NCBI GenBank assembly: GCA_050084515.1
Contig: CM114272.1
Location: 59,768,001-59,832,000 of the forward strand
Reading direction: 5' to 3'
Source of the DNA: Blasia pusilla
Taxonomy: Eukaryota > Marchantiophyta > Marchantiopsida > Blasiales
DNA: 64,000 nucleotides
The position numbers were made by a program, and so were the translations under genes. The notes beneath the pieces are model-generated. The model did no database searches, was not told the origin of the DNA, and was given only the letters and a program-made list of their open reading frames with translations. How positions within the stretch are numbered: the stretch's first letter is position 1; every line of letters starts with the position of its first letter. This document shows positions 45,360 through 57,159 of this stretch, piece by piece.

Positions 45360-45430
45360 TTTTGGAGTTACTAAAGAGACCTAACCACTAGCTAAGGGGG
45401 ATATTGGAGAATTATTGGTACTTGATCATA
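45360..45430 (+). repeat. Degraded gypsy polypurine tract and LTR start
   Basis: CTAAGGGGGATATTGGAGAA followed by TTATTGGTACTTGATC resembles the polypurine tract and LTR start at 14726-14737. It again adjoins a GC-rich element, as at 14 and 34 kb. Confidence 0.4.
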
Positions 45431-48400
45431 AAAATGTATGTATGCCATGATGTCTAGAATATGGTGGCTTATCTTATGAATGTATGGATGGTGACAATGA
45501 TGTATCAAGGTTGTGCATACCAAAGTTTTACAAAAGTCTAATGTTTGATAAATTTTTTGAAAAAAGCTTCTAAATATTCAAGTAGACATCCCATCATTGA
45601 TATGGCACCTGTTTTTTCAACTACATTGAACTCAAAAACCTAAATTCCAAAACTTTTCCAAAAAAATCAAAATTTTGATATCAAATATTCAATCATCAAG
45701 ATTGTGTTGAATCTTCAAAGACAAGACAACTATCATAAGTTTTAGATCAAAATGGAGAATATTTATGCCATATATTTGATAAATTTAGATCAAAGATGAT
45801 TTGTTGAGGAGGGTAATGTGAGTATCCATGCTACCCCTATTTTGGTCTTATTTGGAGTTAGGATCTTGCCATTCATGGGGTCAGTTTCTCCTATTTATAG
45901 TATAATTTACTTCCCATTTAGGCAAAATGATATTTCATATGCTATTGTAGATTAAGATTGACAATATGACATTTGAGCAGAGATCACCAATGAAAGGGTT
46001 TAGGGAAGGGATAAGGTTATACTCCAAGGAGAGACAACTTGAAGACTTATTCTCTCTTTCTTGCATCTCCTTCCATGAGGGGACGGGGCTATTGGTTCAA
46101 ACATATCTATCATAGAATATGAGGAATTTTAACATTCATGATAGTTGAGTCTATGGATCCATCATATTATTCTTTTAGAGAAGAGGTGATTGGTTCATTC
46201 ACTCCCCTAGTATAGTAAAAAAATATAATTATTTTCCTCATCTTGGTGCATTATTCAAGACTCAAGGGAGTGAGGAGACTCATTACTTTTCAACTTAAAG
46301 TAGGGTAGAAGTTATCAATCAACTCACTACTCCTTGTCAATGATCTATAGTAGTGCACTCGACCAATCACTTTTAATCTTCTTACATAAGTATGGATTCA
46401 AACTAGATTAAGTGTGTTGACTTGCTCTTCTTATGGACATTCCTTTGATTCTTATGGTTTCTTATATGGAGACTTGTAAGAGGAATGATTTGGCAATGCA
46501 TGATATTCTTGTGAATCTTTTGATCACTTCTAAGTAGATTCAAATAAAATATGATTGAAGGACTAATTTAAGTATGAGGTCCAACTTCCAAGGCTTACTT
46601 TCAAACTTCTTTTTATCTTATATTATATTATTGATAAGACTATCAGTATAGTATCCAAACATTACAATATGAGGTAAGGAGAATATCAAAGACTTTTAAA
46701 ATTCTTTGTCAAATTTTTTTAGATAAAAAATTATTTTGATTTTAGGGTACCATGAGGATACATAGTAAGTTCTCAAACACCCTCAAAATTTTAGGCATCT
46801 AATTAAATGGAAACAATTCTATGAAAATTAAAAAAGAACTTCAAAATTTTGAATTTACAAATTTATATTCACCTCATGATTAATTGAATTTCATTGATTA
46901 AGCTTAACAGTGTTTGGTTTGATATGGATTGGAAGATTTAGCATCTACCAAAAAAATTGCATCAAAAACGCCCATCAATGATGGTGGGTGTTATTTTCTT
47001 ATCAAATTTTTTTTTCGATATTTCACATGAGCGATGACAATCAACAATGAGTTGTAGATGACGATAGCAAATATGGTGGTAGATAGCCATACACACCATC
47101 TTTCCTTACCCCGTGATGTTAATGTTGGCACCCAAAGCCGACGCTAGGAAGGAAGATTACAATAATATCATTATTATTACTTACTTTTAATTATTGGTTG
47201 TGATTTCAAGAACCACTCTCCTTTGCACAAGTTTTTGGGATGTTTTAAGAAATAAGTAAATTTCAATACTTGAAATATACTTATTTCAAGTATATTTCAA
47301 CTTGCAAACCTATAAGGTTAGATGAAGAGGTTTCTAAAAAATTCCCTAAATATTATCTAATGCTACAAATTTGAAAATAAATTTCTTTCTATTTGTTCAC
47401 AAGGTTCTTTTTTTTCGTATTTTTCACAAGAATTGACGACAAACCTTGTTAATAAGGCTTTCTAGAATTTCTCAAATATTTTCTAATGCTAATATTTTAA
47501 CATTATTTTGAAAAAAAAATTCGAAAGGTTATATTTTTAAATATTTTTTCACGAAACTCTACAACAAACGTTGTTCATAATGTTTTCTAGAATTTCTCGA
47601 ATATACGCACGCTACCAAAATTACCTCTCTTGATAGTCGTCTAGCATATAGTCTCGAATAGTACATATGTAAATGAAATTTTGAATCGGCTCAAGACTCT
47701 TATCATTTATCTTTAGGAAAATTCTGGAATATAATTTTTTTCTAGTTTATCACAAGGTTCTATTTGTTAAATATTTTTCACAAGAATTCACAAAATTTTT
47801 GGAAACAAAGCTTTCTAGAAATTCTCAAATATTTTCTAGTGCTAAAAAACTCTTGTAGGATTTGTTTTTTAAGAGAAAAATATCCCTTGAAGAAATTTCT
47901 CTTGAGAAAAAAATTCCTATCTCAATTTTGGGAAACTTATAGAGTTATATTCAGTCCTTAACTTTCGGTTGGACATCACATCATTGTTATCGTGATATGG
48001 CACTTTTGCTTTTACCTACATGGAACAGAAAACTTAAATATTCCATAATTTTCTCCAAAAATTACCCAAATTTTCCATATCGAATATTCTGCTAAACATT
48101 GCTTTAAAATATCTATATTTTAACATAAAACCTTCCTTTTATATAGAACTCTTTTTGGTTCTCCAAAAAGTTCCTTATCTCATTCTATGTTATTATGGTG
48201 TAACTTATGGAAAAAGTGATTTTCAATCTATAGAACCAATGAAAAAATGATAATATACTCATTCCGATACTCCCATACTACCAAAATTACCTCTGTTAGT
48301 GATCGTCCCTCATGTCTATACTATTAACATAGGAGAAGGAGTGGTTTTCACATGGCGACACACGAGAATTCACCACGTGTACTTTTAATCCAAAATGTAT

Positions 48401-49370
48401 GGCATGGGCATTCAGATAGGGGGGCATTCAAGTAACAGAACAAGGCGGAGGTTAGGGACCGTGGAGTGGACCAAGGATTATAGGATTAGGCACCGTGCCC
48501 TCACGGGTCCTAACTAATAGTCTCTAATAGTAAATATGTAAATGAACTTTTGAATAGGCTCACTTTAAGGTCATATTGGATCTAAATGTGCTCTTTTGAT
48601 AGCGAGATTCGGGTTATATTTTTATATATAAGGAATCAGTTTGATTTGTCAATACGGGTAGGTTTCTATTTTTGCAATATATAATTAGTGACATAAGCAT
48701 CCATATTACCATTTTTCCCATATTTCCAATCTAGTCCTAACATAACTTCTACATCAAGGGAGTTAAGTAAGATCTAAAATAGACCTCCAACAAAAATAGT
48801 AGCCAAGCTAATATGGACGCAAATCAAGGTTTAGCACATCCCAAATTTTTGGGAGTTTTTGGAGAAAAAATATGAAAAATTCAGTTGAAACAAAATTTTT
48901 GACAGTTCGGGCCCTCGATGCCGGGGCACTTGTTGCGGCAAACTGTCGTGCCCAAATTTTTAGAGCATAAATCCAAGATGGGGGTGCTGGAAGCCAACGC
49001 CCTTGTACGGCTCACGATATTTTGACGCCAAACACACAAAAATAAATTGTTACATAAATGGATTATAAATGAAAGTTTCTTGCATTTTGCAAATTCCTTT
49101 CCACTTGGACACTTTTAAGTAATGGGATTATTCATCTGTTTTAAACATAAAATAATTAGAAATTGACTTAAAATAGTTATTTAAAATTTTAATAATTTAT
49201 TACCAAAAATAATATGAACCCGATATTTTCACTAGTAAATTATTACAATAAATGAACTGCTCCCATCGAAACGCGTGAATTACATACGACAGTCAACCTG
49301 TACCTTGTTAATACCCTTTCCATCGCCCGCTTTGTTTTATTTATTGAGGCTTCACTTTCATTCCGAGCTC
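45431..49370. other. Long AT-rich stretch, no gene recognised
   Basis: Composition is strongly AT-rich, with many TTTTCACAAGAATT and TTTCTAGAATTTCTC words repeated between about 47390 and 47870. No frame over 65 codons has a motif. It is probably old transposon or heterochromatic spacer. Confidence 0.35.
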
Positions 49371-49898
49371 TCCTTGTTGACCTCTTCTGAGCGCATGCGC
49401 ACGTGAAGCGACTGAGTAGGCGCGAACCGAGGTCGGTATTGTCAAAGGTCGGGAAAACACGCGGTCGGGTTCATTCAGATCCTACCGGTGGTTCCGGACC
49501 TAATAAGAAGAAAGTCCCGATTTCCTGGCGGCACTTTTCGGAGACTTTCATCATCAGCCAGCGGTAGTCGCGCCTCTGGCGTTCAGAACTGTAATAGTGA
49601 GTTTCCTATTTCCAGGCACGACGAGTGAAGCCGAGGCAGCGCAGCCAATCCTTTCGCGTTCCGGGACTCCTGTCTGTCCCGGTCGACGCTCACCTGCCGG
49701 TATACCCGAGAACGAAGGCCCACCGGACCAGGTCCGGCGAAAAGCCCCCAGAGGCCGGAGCGGACGGACGCCGGTGATCTTTAGAGGTCGTTGCCGATTG
49801 AATCGGACGAACGCTGCTTGACATGGGATGGAACCGTGTCAGTACTTTGCGCATGTCGAAATGGCAGTGACTTGTTGGTTGCCGTTCGCTAGGTCGGG

Positions 49899-49906
49899 TA
49901 TTTATA
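49899..49906 (+). promoter_or_regulatory. TATA box of small-gene copy 2
   Basis: TATTTATA lies 302 bp upstream of the start codon at 50208. It is followed about 30 bp on by CTCTCTCGTCACCATCATC, a likely transcription start. The distance is similar to that in copy 1. Confidence 0.5.
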
Positions 49907-50207
49907 GAGCAGTCATGCATCTCTCTCGTCACCATCATCACTGCGCAGTGCAGCTCATCCCAAGCGCTTAGCCTGGCTGGTAGATCTACTTGCACTGATT
50001 TCTTCAGCTTCAACTACCATCGATTGTTGATCCTCGTAAGGCTCACGAGTAGCGGCAATCTTATAGAGTTTGAAGTCATCCAGATCAGATTGTAGTGGTT
50101 GTTGCGCTTATTCGCATCGTTGGATCGATTGTTGGGCAGTGCTTTTGCGCCGGATCAGATCTATGCGCCTGTACTCGATCTTCCTCTACAGCGTCGGTTA
50201 GAAATCG

Positions 50208-50770
50208 ATGGCGGATTACAATGATGTAAGTCTGCTTTCGGTGTCGTCTCTGTGATGTCGATTTTGTTTCCCTGTCTACCAGTAGTTCAGCATGGATTTT
50301 TTCTGGACTCTTGCGATTCTTATTGAATGGTGTGTAATGCGAATTTTCGACTGGTGAACTAATTCCCATTTGTGCATTTCAGGTCTTTGGTAGCGACGAT
50401 TGCCCTCCTTGGCTCACAGCCTCTCAGGAGAGCGAATTCGCCATGGCAGGCAGCGACTTGTTTCAAGTCTCCGTGGGCTTCCAGTGCGGAACTTCGAAGT
50501 CCCAGCGGACTCCGGTAAGAGAAGTTCCAGATCTGACCGATTTTGAATTCACTTACCTGTCATGATGGGAATGGCTCCACCGATTGTAGCTTTCCTTTTT
50601 TTAAATTTGATCTTCCTAGCCCTGTTTTGAAATAAACGTCAATAAGATGCGCGCAAGCAAGCTTGCAAATGCTTTGCTTAAACTCATGAAAAGTTCCTTG
50701 TCTGTTCTTGCAGATCTTGGCCGCCGACTTGAGACGCACATCAACAATAGCCCCCCTCTACCGTGGCTGA
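50208..50770 (+). CDS. Small-protein gene family, copy 2 (complete, three exons)
   Basis: Exon 1 (50208-50225) encodes MADYND and ends at GTAAGT. Exon 2 (50383-50514) follows TTTCAG, encodes VFGSDDCPPWLTASQ and continues to SKSQRTP, ending at GTAAGA. Exon 3 (50714-50770) follows CTTGCAG, encodes ILAADLRRTSTIAPLYRG and stops at TGA. Both introns are phase 0, and the spliced frame gives about 68 residues. The first intron is 157 bp and the second 199 bp. No signal peptide, membrane helix or known domain is seen; the protein starts acidic and ends basic. Copies at 8.8 and 63.4 kb share exon 1, the intron site and the start of exon 2. The function is unknown. This is the best-supported host gene in the window. 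Confidence 0.7.
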
Positions 50771-53480
50771 TAACCACTGGGACATGATTCCAGTGTAGAA
50801 TTGAAAGCGAAATCGTAAATGAACAAACGAGCCCTATGTGGAAACCCTCGAATTCATGGAATTCCAAACATTAGGGTGGCCACGTCCATCGCACAAAGAA
50901 CTTGATGTAGCGCAAGAAGTTATCGCAGTACACATTGGCTGGAAAGAATGTTACACCCTAAGATTCTGGATCTTCTTGTCGACGCCAGAGATCTACGGGT
51001 CAGCACAATGACCTCCGGGGCTGCAATGCACGACGCGTTTCTGACAGCAATGGTTGGATAAGGGAAGCGGATTCAGCAAATTCTGCGACGTCAAAAATCG
51101 CCAATTAACCGTGTTGCTCCCTTGGCACCTATCAACGAAGAGAGTATTCCTATCCAATGATGGGTCGCCTATGGCGGCCGCAATGTTCATGACCTGAGTC
51201 GACAAGGCGGGGGCCGGGGGCGATAGACCCAGAATCGACATTCCGGGGAGAATCAATGAGGATCTTGGAACTGTCCCGGATCAGCGGACAGTGAGTGAGT
51301 GTGCTACCGAGCTGGGCTACAATAAGCACGACGATAAACAATAGACATTGTGACCAGTAATTCTCGGGCTCCGGAATAGGAACTCAACGAGCGATTGAAG
51401 AACGACACGAGCTCATCTAAAGAGCTATATACAACGGAACAGTATAAGGGAAATGTGGGAGAGTATCCTGCCTCTCATAAGCTCGTTCGGAAAGCACATA
51501 TGTAGAGAGGAATGTACAAACTCACCTGAGCCTACATTTTGGCAGGAGAGCTATGTCCTTCACCAGACGGTTCGAAGAACGCAATAGGGTAATTTGTAGA
51601 GGATCAGAATTTTAACTAGAAGAAGCCATGGTTTGATTTTTTGGGATCACCAAGCCAACTTTAAGAATTTGTCACTAGATGAGCAGCAAGCTCACAAGAA
51701 GAACATTTGACATCGGAGCTATTGCAGCTATTTGCCAGAAATTGTGACTTATTCTACTCATCCGCAGTATGTTTCTGACTTTGTGTCGTACGGATGCGGT
51801 GATAGCATGAGTTACGTGGGGAGTCACATATCTCTTTTTTCTGCGGGATCTCCCCCTCTAATCGGCAAATTTCGTATTGAACTCAAACGAGATCCATGTC
51901 TCTGAAGTGACAACGAAATGTGAGAGCAATTTTCAGACTAATACTAAGGAGAACATCTCGTTGGAGGTTTGGGACAATCGTGATTCAGGAGACCCTCATA
52001 TGTATGTATGACTTTGAAAAGTGAAAATTTCGTCCGACAAAGGCTTGTAATTTGGAGATGGCGCTAAAGCGTTACCTCCACTTAACTTTTCGGGACTTCC
52101 TATATTTCCTTCTGGACGGTGTCCAACCACAAGTATGAACGTCGACGGCTTAATCACGTTGCCTGTGGCGATGTTGCGTGATGCTTATGGCTGAAGAATC
52201 GGAGTTCCTTGAAATTAAAGCTGGCTTTCTTGAAGTTTCAAGTCTTCGTAACATCCACTGGTTAGTTAGGATTGAGATCATGGTCAGGCGAAAAATTAAA
52301 TATGTGCGTACGAACATCATTCTCTTGTTATTCCGAGCTCAGAACTTTTTACACCTTGACCTGAATGTGAACAGTTCCGTCGTCGTAGTGATGGAGTCCA
52401 TGCGAGGTTTCCATCGCACACGTTGAGAACTTGAGATCCCAGCGAAGCTTCCGCACCGAATCCACACGCTCACAGAATCCGTGAAGGGGAGCTGAAGTGG
52501 GGTGTACTTTGTACTTCAGACCGGTCCTTGGAGTTGGCGCTTTGATTCTGCTGAGCTCAGAGGGGAATTAGAATTCGGAGTTTGACTCAGTGCACAGAAT
52601 TCTCGAGAACAAACGTTCCTAATTAATTGGATTTAAACCTTCCCCATGGATAAAGTGCAATTTAAAACCTTTTCATCCGATCCAGTGACAGTTCCGAATA
52701 TGTGAAATACTGAGAAAAGCAGGAAGAAAACGTTTTAAATTGCAAGCTATCCACTGGAGAGTGGTCGAATCGGAATCAAGCAAACTATCGTGCCCCTGTT
52801 GTCTCCAAGTATTCACGCTCGAGTTCTGAAGAAGAATTCCTTGACCATTCGAGCGTCGATTCGAGAACTCTCCATCGGAACGCCACTGGCGATTCGGACG
52901 GACGGACGGACAGTCGAAATTTATCTAAACCACGAACCACGGTCGAGAGAAATTCACAGCTCGGATGTATACAGCGATGGTCGACGCCGGCAGATCCGAG
53001 GCAGTATACATGATCGCCGTGTCAAGAATTCCAGTGAGCACCTCCGCTAGACAAGATGTCGAACCGGTGAGCAGGTGATGATTTTGTACTTTCCGCATAT
53101 TGCACAGAGCGAGCGACCGTCGACCGAGGATCTGCCGGCGTCGACCATCGCAAATAAGAACAATGCTCGAATGGAGCGCAATGCTCTATGCCTCGCATCA
53201 TCATCATCAGAATACTCTATTCCTTGTCTTGTGTGTCTCCTTTCCTCCAACAGAGCAGTGAGTCAGAGTGTGACCATCTGCGGAGAAAGAGCAGAGAAAG
53301 TGGTGTACACTGCAGCACCTCCGTCACGTGGGCACCTGGGTAAGTAGGGTTAATTTCGTTCAGGAGGCCGAATTTAATGCGGCAATGATGAACGGAAAGA
53401 ATTAATTGTGAGTATCAACTTTAATTTCCCGGCGTTACGAAGAGATCTTCTCCTTTTGACCGAGTCATAGGGCACTCACA
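50771..53480. other. GC-richer flank of small-gene copy 2, no further gene assigned
   Basis: Frames of 60-90 codons occur on both strands without motifs (for example 52790-53050 +, 52178-52426 +). Base composition matches the other gene islands. The 3' UTR of copy 2 and unrecognised exons may be here. I found no evidence for a defined second gene. Confidence 0.3.
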
Positions 53481-53485
53481 CTCAG

Positions 53486-53516
53486 CATATGTTTTAACTA
53501 GTGGTTAAAACATATG
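53486..53516. repeat. 13-bp perfect hairpin
   Basis: CATATGTTTTAAC, loop TAGTG, then the exact reverse complement. It is followed after 11 bp by the TTAAA microsatellite and lies at the upstream edge of the non-LTR element. Confidence 0.75.
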
Positions 53517-53527
53517 ATATTAACTAC

Positions 53528-53560
53528 TTAAATTAAATTAAATTAAATTAAATTAGTCTT
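53528..53560. repeat. (TTAAA)n microsatellite
   Basis: About 6.6 uninterrupted TTAAA units. It lies between the hairpin at 53486 and the first reverse-transcriptase sequence. Confidence 0.95.
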
Positions 53561-53680
53561 TTTGAGATCAAAGGTGTATTGAGCATTTCATTTGGTTTCT
53601 CCGCGTACGATCTTGTAGCAGCCAGGTTGCGACGATGTAGGACACTTGGGCGAGCCCGGGAGTACTCGTGAGCGGTTAAT

Positions 53681-54900
53681 GTGCTTCGCCCTATGGATAT
53701 GGCTCCTCCTTCCGCTGTTATCATCGACGCCCTCCAGAGGCTACATCCTCGTCCAGCGGTTGACATCCCAGCATTTGTACATGACTTCCATCCTGACACG
53801 ATCTTATGTCTAGACCCGTCCCTCTTTGCACGGGCACTTGAGCGTTCCCCTAGGATAGCAGCTGGAGGGTTGTCCGGTATGATGTACGAACACCTTCGTG
53901 ATTGCTTCCCCCCAGGACTCACCTAGTGGCTTTTCTGAGTTGCTTCAGGTTGCCTCTCACCTAGCTCAGGGGAGAGTGCCAACAATAGTAGCCCAAGTAT
54001 TGGAGGCGGGGCGACTTTTGGCGTTGTCGAAGGAGGGTGGAGGGATCCGTCCGATCGCCATAGGGGAGGTGCTCTTGCGGTTGGTGAGTCGCACTATCGC
54101 TTTACAATTCCGTGAGGCTTTCTAGTCACATCTGGGTCAGCACCAGTTCGGAGTTGCCACGCCATCCGGTTGTGAGGCGGTAGCCTTAGGTGTGAGGGTT
54201 TGTTTAGATATACATCTTGAATGGGTGGTTCTCCAAGTTGATGTGGAGAACGCCTTTAACTTAGTGTCTCGGGCAGCTATCTTCACGGAGCTGAGAGACG
54301 CAAGGGGTCCTATAGCGAGTCTGATTCCCTTCGAGGATGATTTTTATGGGGCCCCCTCGGCCCTCTATTTTCACCACAGTAGGTTCGAGGAGGAGCTCAC
54401 GGTCTTTGAGTCTGCTACCGGGACGCGTCAGGGTGATCCCTTGGGTGGTACATTGTTTGCTTTGGCTCATTATTCAGCGGTTCTTTCTACGGTGGAGGCT
54501 TTCCCGGGTTGCATTTTCCCTTCGTTGGTAGATGATACTCACATTGTTGGTTCTGGAAACTTGGTCGTTCCTGCATTTCAACACTTTTCAGCATAGTTGG
54601 CACGTGTCGGCCTCGCTAAGAAGGTGGGAAAGTGCAAGGCTTGGTCTTAATTAGGCTTATCAGCGGATATTCATTTACCCGACGGTTTTTTGACACCTGT
54701 TGGAGGGCTTCGCGTCTTGGGAGTCCCACTCGGGAGCCATGACTTTGTATCGAGTTTTGTGGCGGGGGCTCTTACTGAGGATCTTCTCCACGTCGACGAT
54801 CTCACGAGGATTGGTGACCCTCAAGTAGCTTATGGAATCCTCTAGTTATTTGTGTAGAACCGTATGGGCGTCTAGCCATATTTCTTCCTTGTATAGATTC
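53681..54900 (+). pseudogene. LINE-type reverse transcriptase
   Basis: GLSGMMYEHLRDCFPPG is the N-terminal fingers segment. GGIRPIAIGEVLLRLVSRTI follows after a frameshift near 53920. QVDVENAFNLVSR holds the first catalytic Asp, and ATGTRQGDPLGGTLFALAHY is the RQGDPLG motif. SLVDDTHIVGS is the catalytic box, with Val where most families have Ala (ADD). GGLRVLGVPLGSHDFV is the thumb-proximal motif. The protein would prime cDNA synthesis at the target site. At least one frameshift and several TAG stops are present. Confidence 0.88.
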
Positions 54901-55259
54901 TTTGATAGAAAGATTATGCAGGCGTTTGGGGATCTTCTAGGACTCGGCTCATTAGAGTGCCCCGCAGGGTAGTTAGCTCCTAGACAGGCTTCTTGGCCGA
55001 TTGCCTTTGGTGGAGTAGGTCTCATAGCGACTGAGTTAGTGGCGTCTTCAGCTTTTTTAGGGAGTTAGTCCACTGTAGCACCCTTCCTTTGCTCCCAATT
55101 TTTGGTTAAGGATAGACCGCTACTTTTACACTACGTTTCCCAGGTTGAGGATGGTCTTTTCCCACTTTAGTCTTCACTCACTGCTTGTAGAGACTCCCTT
55201 CTTGTTGAGGCTAGAGCAGTTCTTCCCGCTTTCTCTTCCCTAGTTACCTCCATACAGTC

Positions 55260-56181
55260 TTGATGGAAGCCCACTTTGATGCATTGTTTAGAGCTACTAT
55301 GTTGGACGAAAATATCCCCATGGAGGTTTGGGCCCGTATTTGCTCTTGCTCCGGAAAGGGGGCACACTCATGGGTAGGGGCTCGCCCCCTCATCCCGGCT
55401 TTCCGCATCGCACCACTTACCTACATTACAATGATGCGGTTCCGACTGGGCCTGCCCCAACCATCGGTGGTTGGTTCGACACATTGCAAGTGTTGCCGGA
55501 GTCTGGATCCACTTGGTGTGCATTTGGCACGCTGTCGAGTTGGGGGTGAGAGGATAGCCACTCACAATGCACGAACGGGATATTATGTTCTCTATTGCTT
55601 GGGAGAGTGGATTCCATGTACAGAGAGAGAGGCACTATTCCATGCGGGACTCCCTTTTCCGTGCTGATCTCTACATGACGAGGGAGTCTGAGGTGGTGGT
55701 AGCGGATGTTGTAGTGATGGATCCTATGCGGGAGGCGGTGCGAGCCCAAGTGGTGGCACAAGGGAGATTGCTACAAGGAACGGCGGCGACGGCGGCGGCG
55801 GTCAAGAAGACCCACATTTATAGTCGACTTCATGACGGAAATCGATTTATCCCCCTAGCCATTGAGACGTACGGGGCTATGGGGGAGAGGTTTGACTCAT
55901 TCCTTACGGATTGCGTCCATCATCTCCAATCGAGAAATAGGTGGTCCTTAGCCATTACGATACTTTGTTGTAGGCAACGGGTCTCCATAGCTTTGCAGCC
56001 TGCCCAAGCAATTGGGCTTTTGCGGCGGGCTCAGGCGGTTGGAGATGCAAATGCTAGAGGCCCACTTAGTAGTAGTCATAGTTCTCTAGGTGTTGCTGAT
56101 ATTGTCTGTGCTATTGGTGATTTTGGTCGTAAGGGGGGAAGGCCCCCTTCTTTCTCCTCGGGGCCGGTTTTGGCCCCTTGA
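55260..56181 (+). pseudogene. C-terminal zinc motif and putative restriction-like endonuclease
   Basis: The frame 55260-55667 has CKCCRSLDPLGVHLARC, close to the CCHC motif that precedes the restriction-like endonuclease of R2/CRE-type elements. After a frameshift the frame 55567-56181 reads VVVADVVVMDPMREAV, an Ala-rich helix with VKKTHIYS, and then RFIPLAIETYGAMGERF. The Asp...Lys...Glu arrangement suits a PD-(D/E)XK nuclease, which would nick the target DNA. The assignment of catalytic residues is inference. Confidence 0.55.
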
Positions 56182-56290
56182 GGTCTTTTTTGGCTCTCTA
56201 TGCCCCCTCATTTGTATACTGATGGGTTTCCCATCCTATTTTCTATATATATATTTCACTTTTTTGTTGAGGAGGCGTTAAGAGAAGCTG

Positions 56291-57159
56291 GACGATTCAA
56301 ACGGATATGGTGTGGTGTTTTCCTGCAACGAGACTTAGAGGGTATGTTTTCAAAGGGAGGGCTAAGGAAGGGTGGAGTCAACACAAGAGGAAGTAGGTTT
56401 ACAATCTACTTGGCAGCAATGAACGGGGAGATCCGAGGTTATGAGTAATCCTGGCCGGTGAAATTTGGAAATTTCTGTGCAGGATTACCTTTTCCCGGTT
56501 GCGTTTCTGTCACACATTGTGCATATTTTTACTCGAGACTCTTTTGCAGCTTTCGTCTTGTTATCACTGTAGTCCCTCTCCCATGCGGTCACCGTGTTTG
56601 TCACTGTCAGTGTATTATGTCTTTATCAGGTTGGTTTGAGTCGCTTCATTTGTCTCGTTGTTTCTATCTTGCAGATGTGCGATCACACAATGGCATCTTT
56701 ATCTTGTTGTCAAATATTCATGCGTCTCTATCTTGCTACCGAATGCTCATGATTGTAACATTGCTGCCACATTCTCAAGTAGAACTTGCGATGCCAATTA
56801 CTTAGCTTTGAGCGTGGCACTTCATCTGCATCTTTCCCTTAAATCCCTATGACATCCGATCTTGCAACTTTTGCTGCTCTGGTCTATGCCTCATAAGAGT
56901 TGCGCAACCATGACTGGCTAGGTTCCAAGCTTCCGATTTACTTGTATTAAATGACATTTCCCTTTGTTAGTCCAAAGCTCTTGATTTACTTGTATCAAAC
57001 TCAATTTCCCTCTATTAGTCCTTTGAGTCACTTTTCTAAGCTAGTAGAAGGAGATTAGAACTACCTGTATATCAGATATTCCATTTCCGTAGTTCTCATG
57101 GCCAAACTCCAGAGAATATTGAATGAACTATTATTCAAGGAGATTCCCAAGGGACAACG
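56291..57159. other. No gene recognised
   Basis: A 115-codon frame at 56458-56805 (+) has no known motif. A short repeat, GATTTACTTGTATTAAA near 56935 and GATTTACTTGTATCAAA near 56984, is seen. Nothing else is definable. Confidence 0.3.

Larger units (their letters stand above)
53640..56290 (+). mobile_element. Non-LTR retrotransposon remnant with RT and putative C-terminal endonuclease
   Basis: The + strand carries a reverse transcriptase of LINE type, then a Cys/His motif, then a conserved C-terminal block. No LTRs flank it. The 3' end is not sharply defined; an AT-rich tail (TATATATATTTC) lies near 56240. The 5' part before the reverse transcriptase is missing, as in 5'-truncated non-LTR insertions. 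Frameshifts and stops break it throughout. Confidence 0.8.

Noticed and set aside
52790-53050. 86-codon Arg/Ser-rich frame as a second gene in the middle island
   Set aside because: No motif, no splice-site support and no counterpart near the other two small-gene copies.
53548-53922. 124-codon - strand frame at the start of the non-LTR element
   Set aside because: It lies opposite the reverse-transcriptase N-terminal frame, which carries recognisable motifs.
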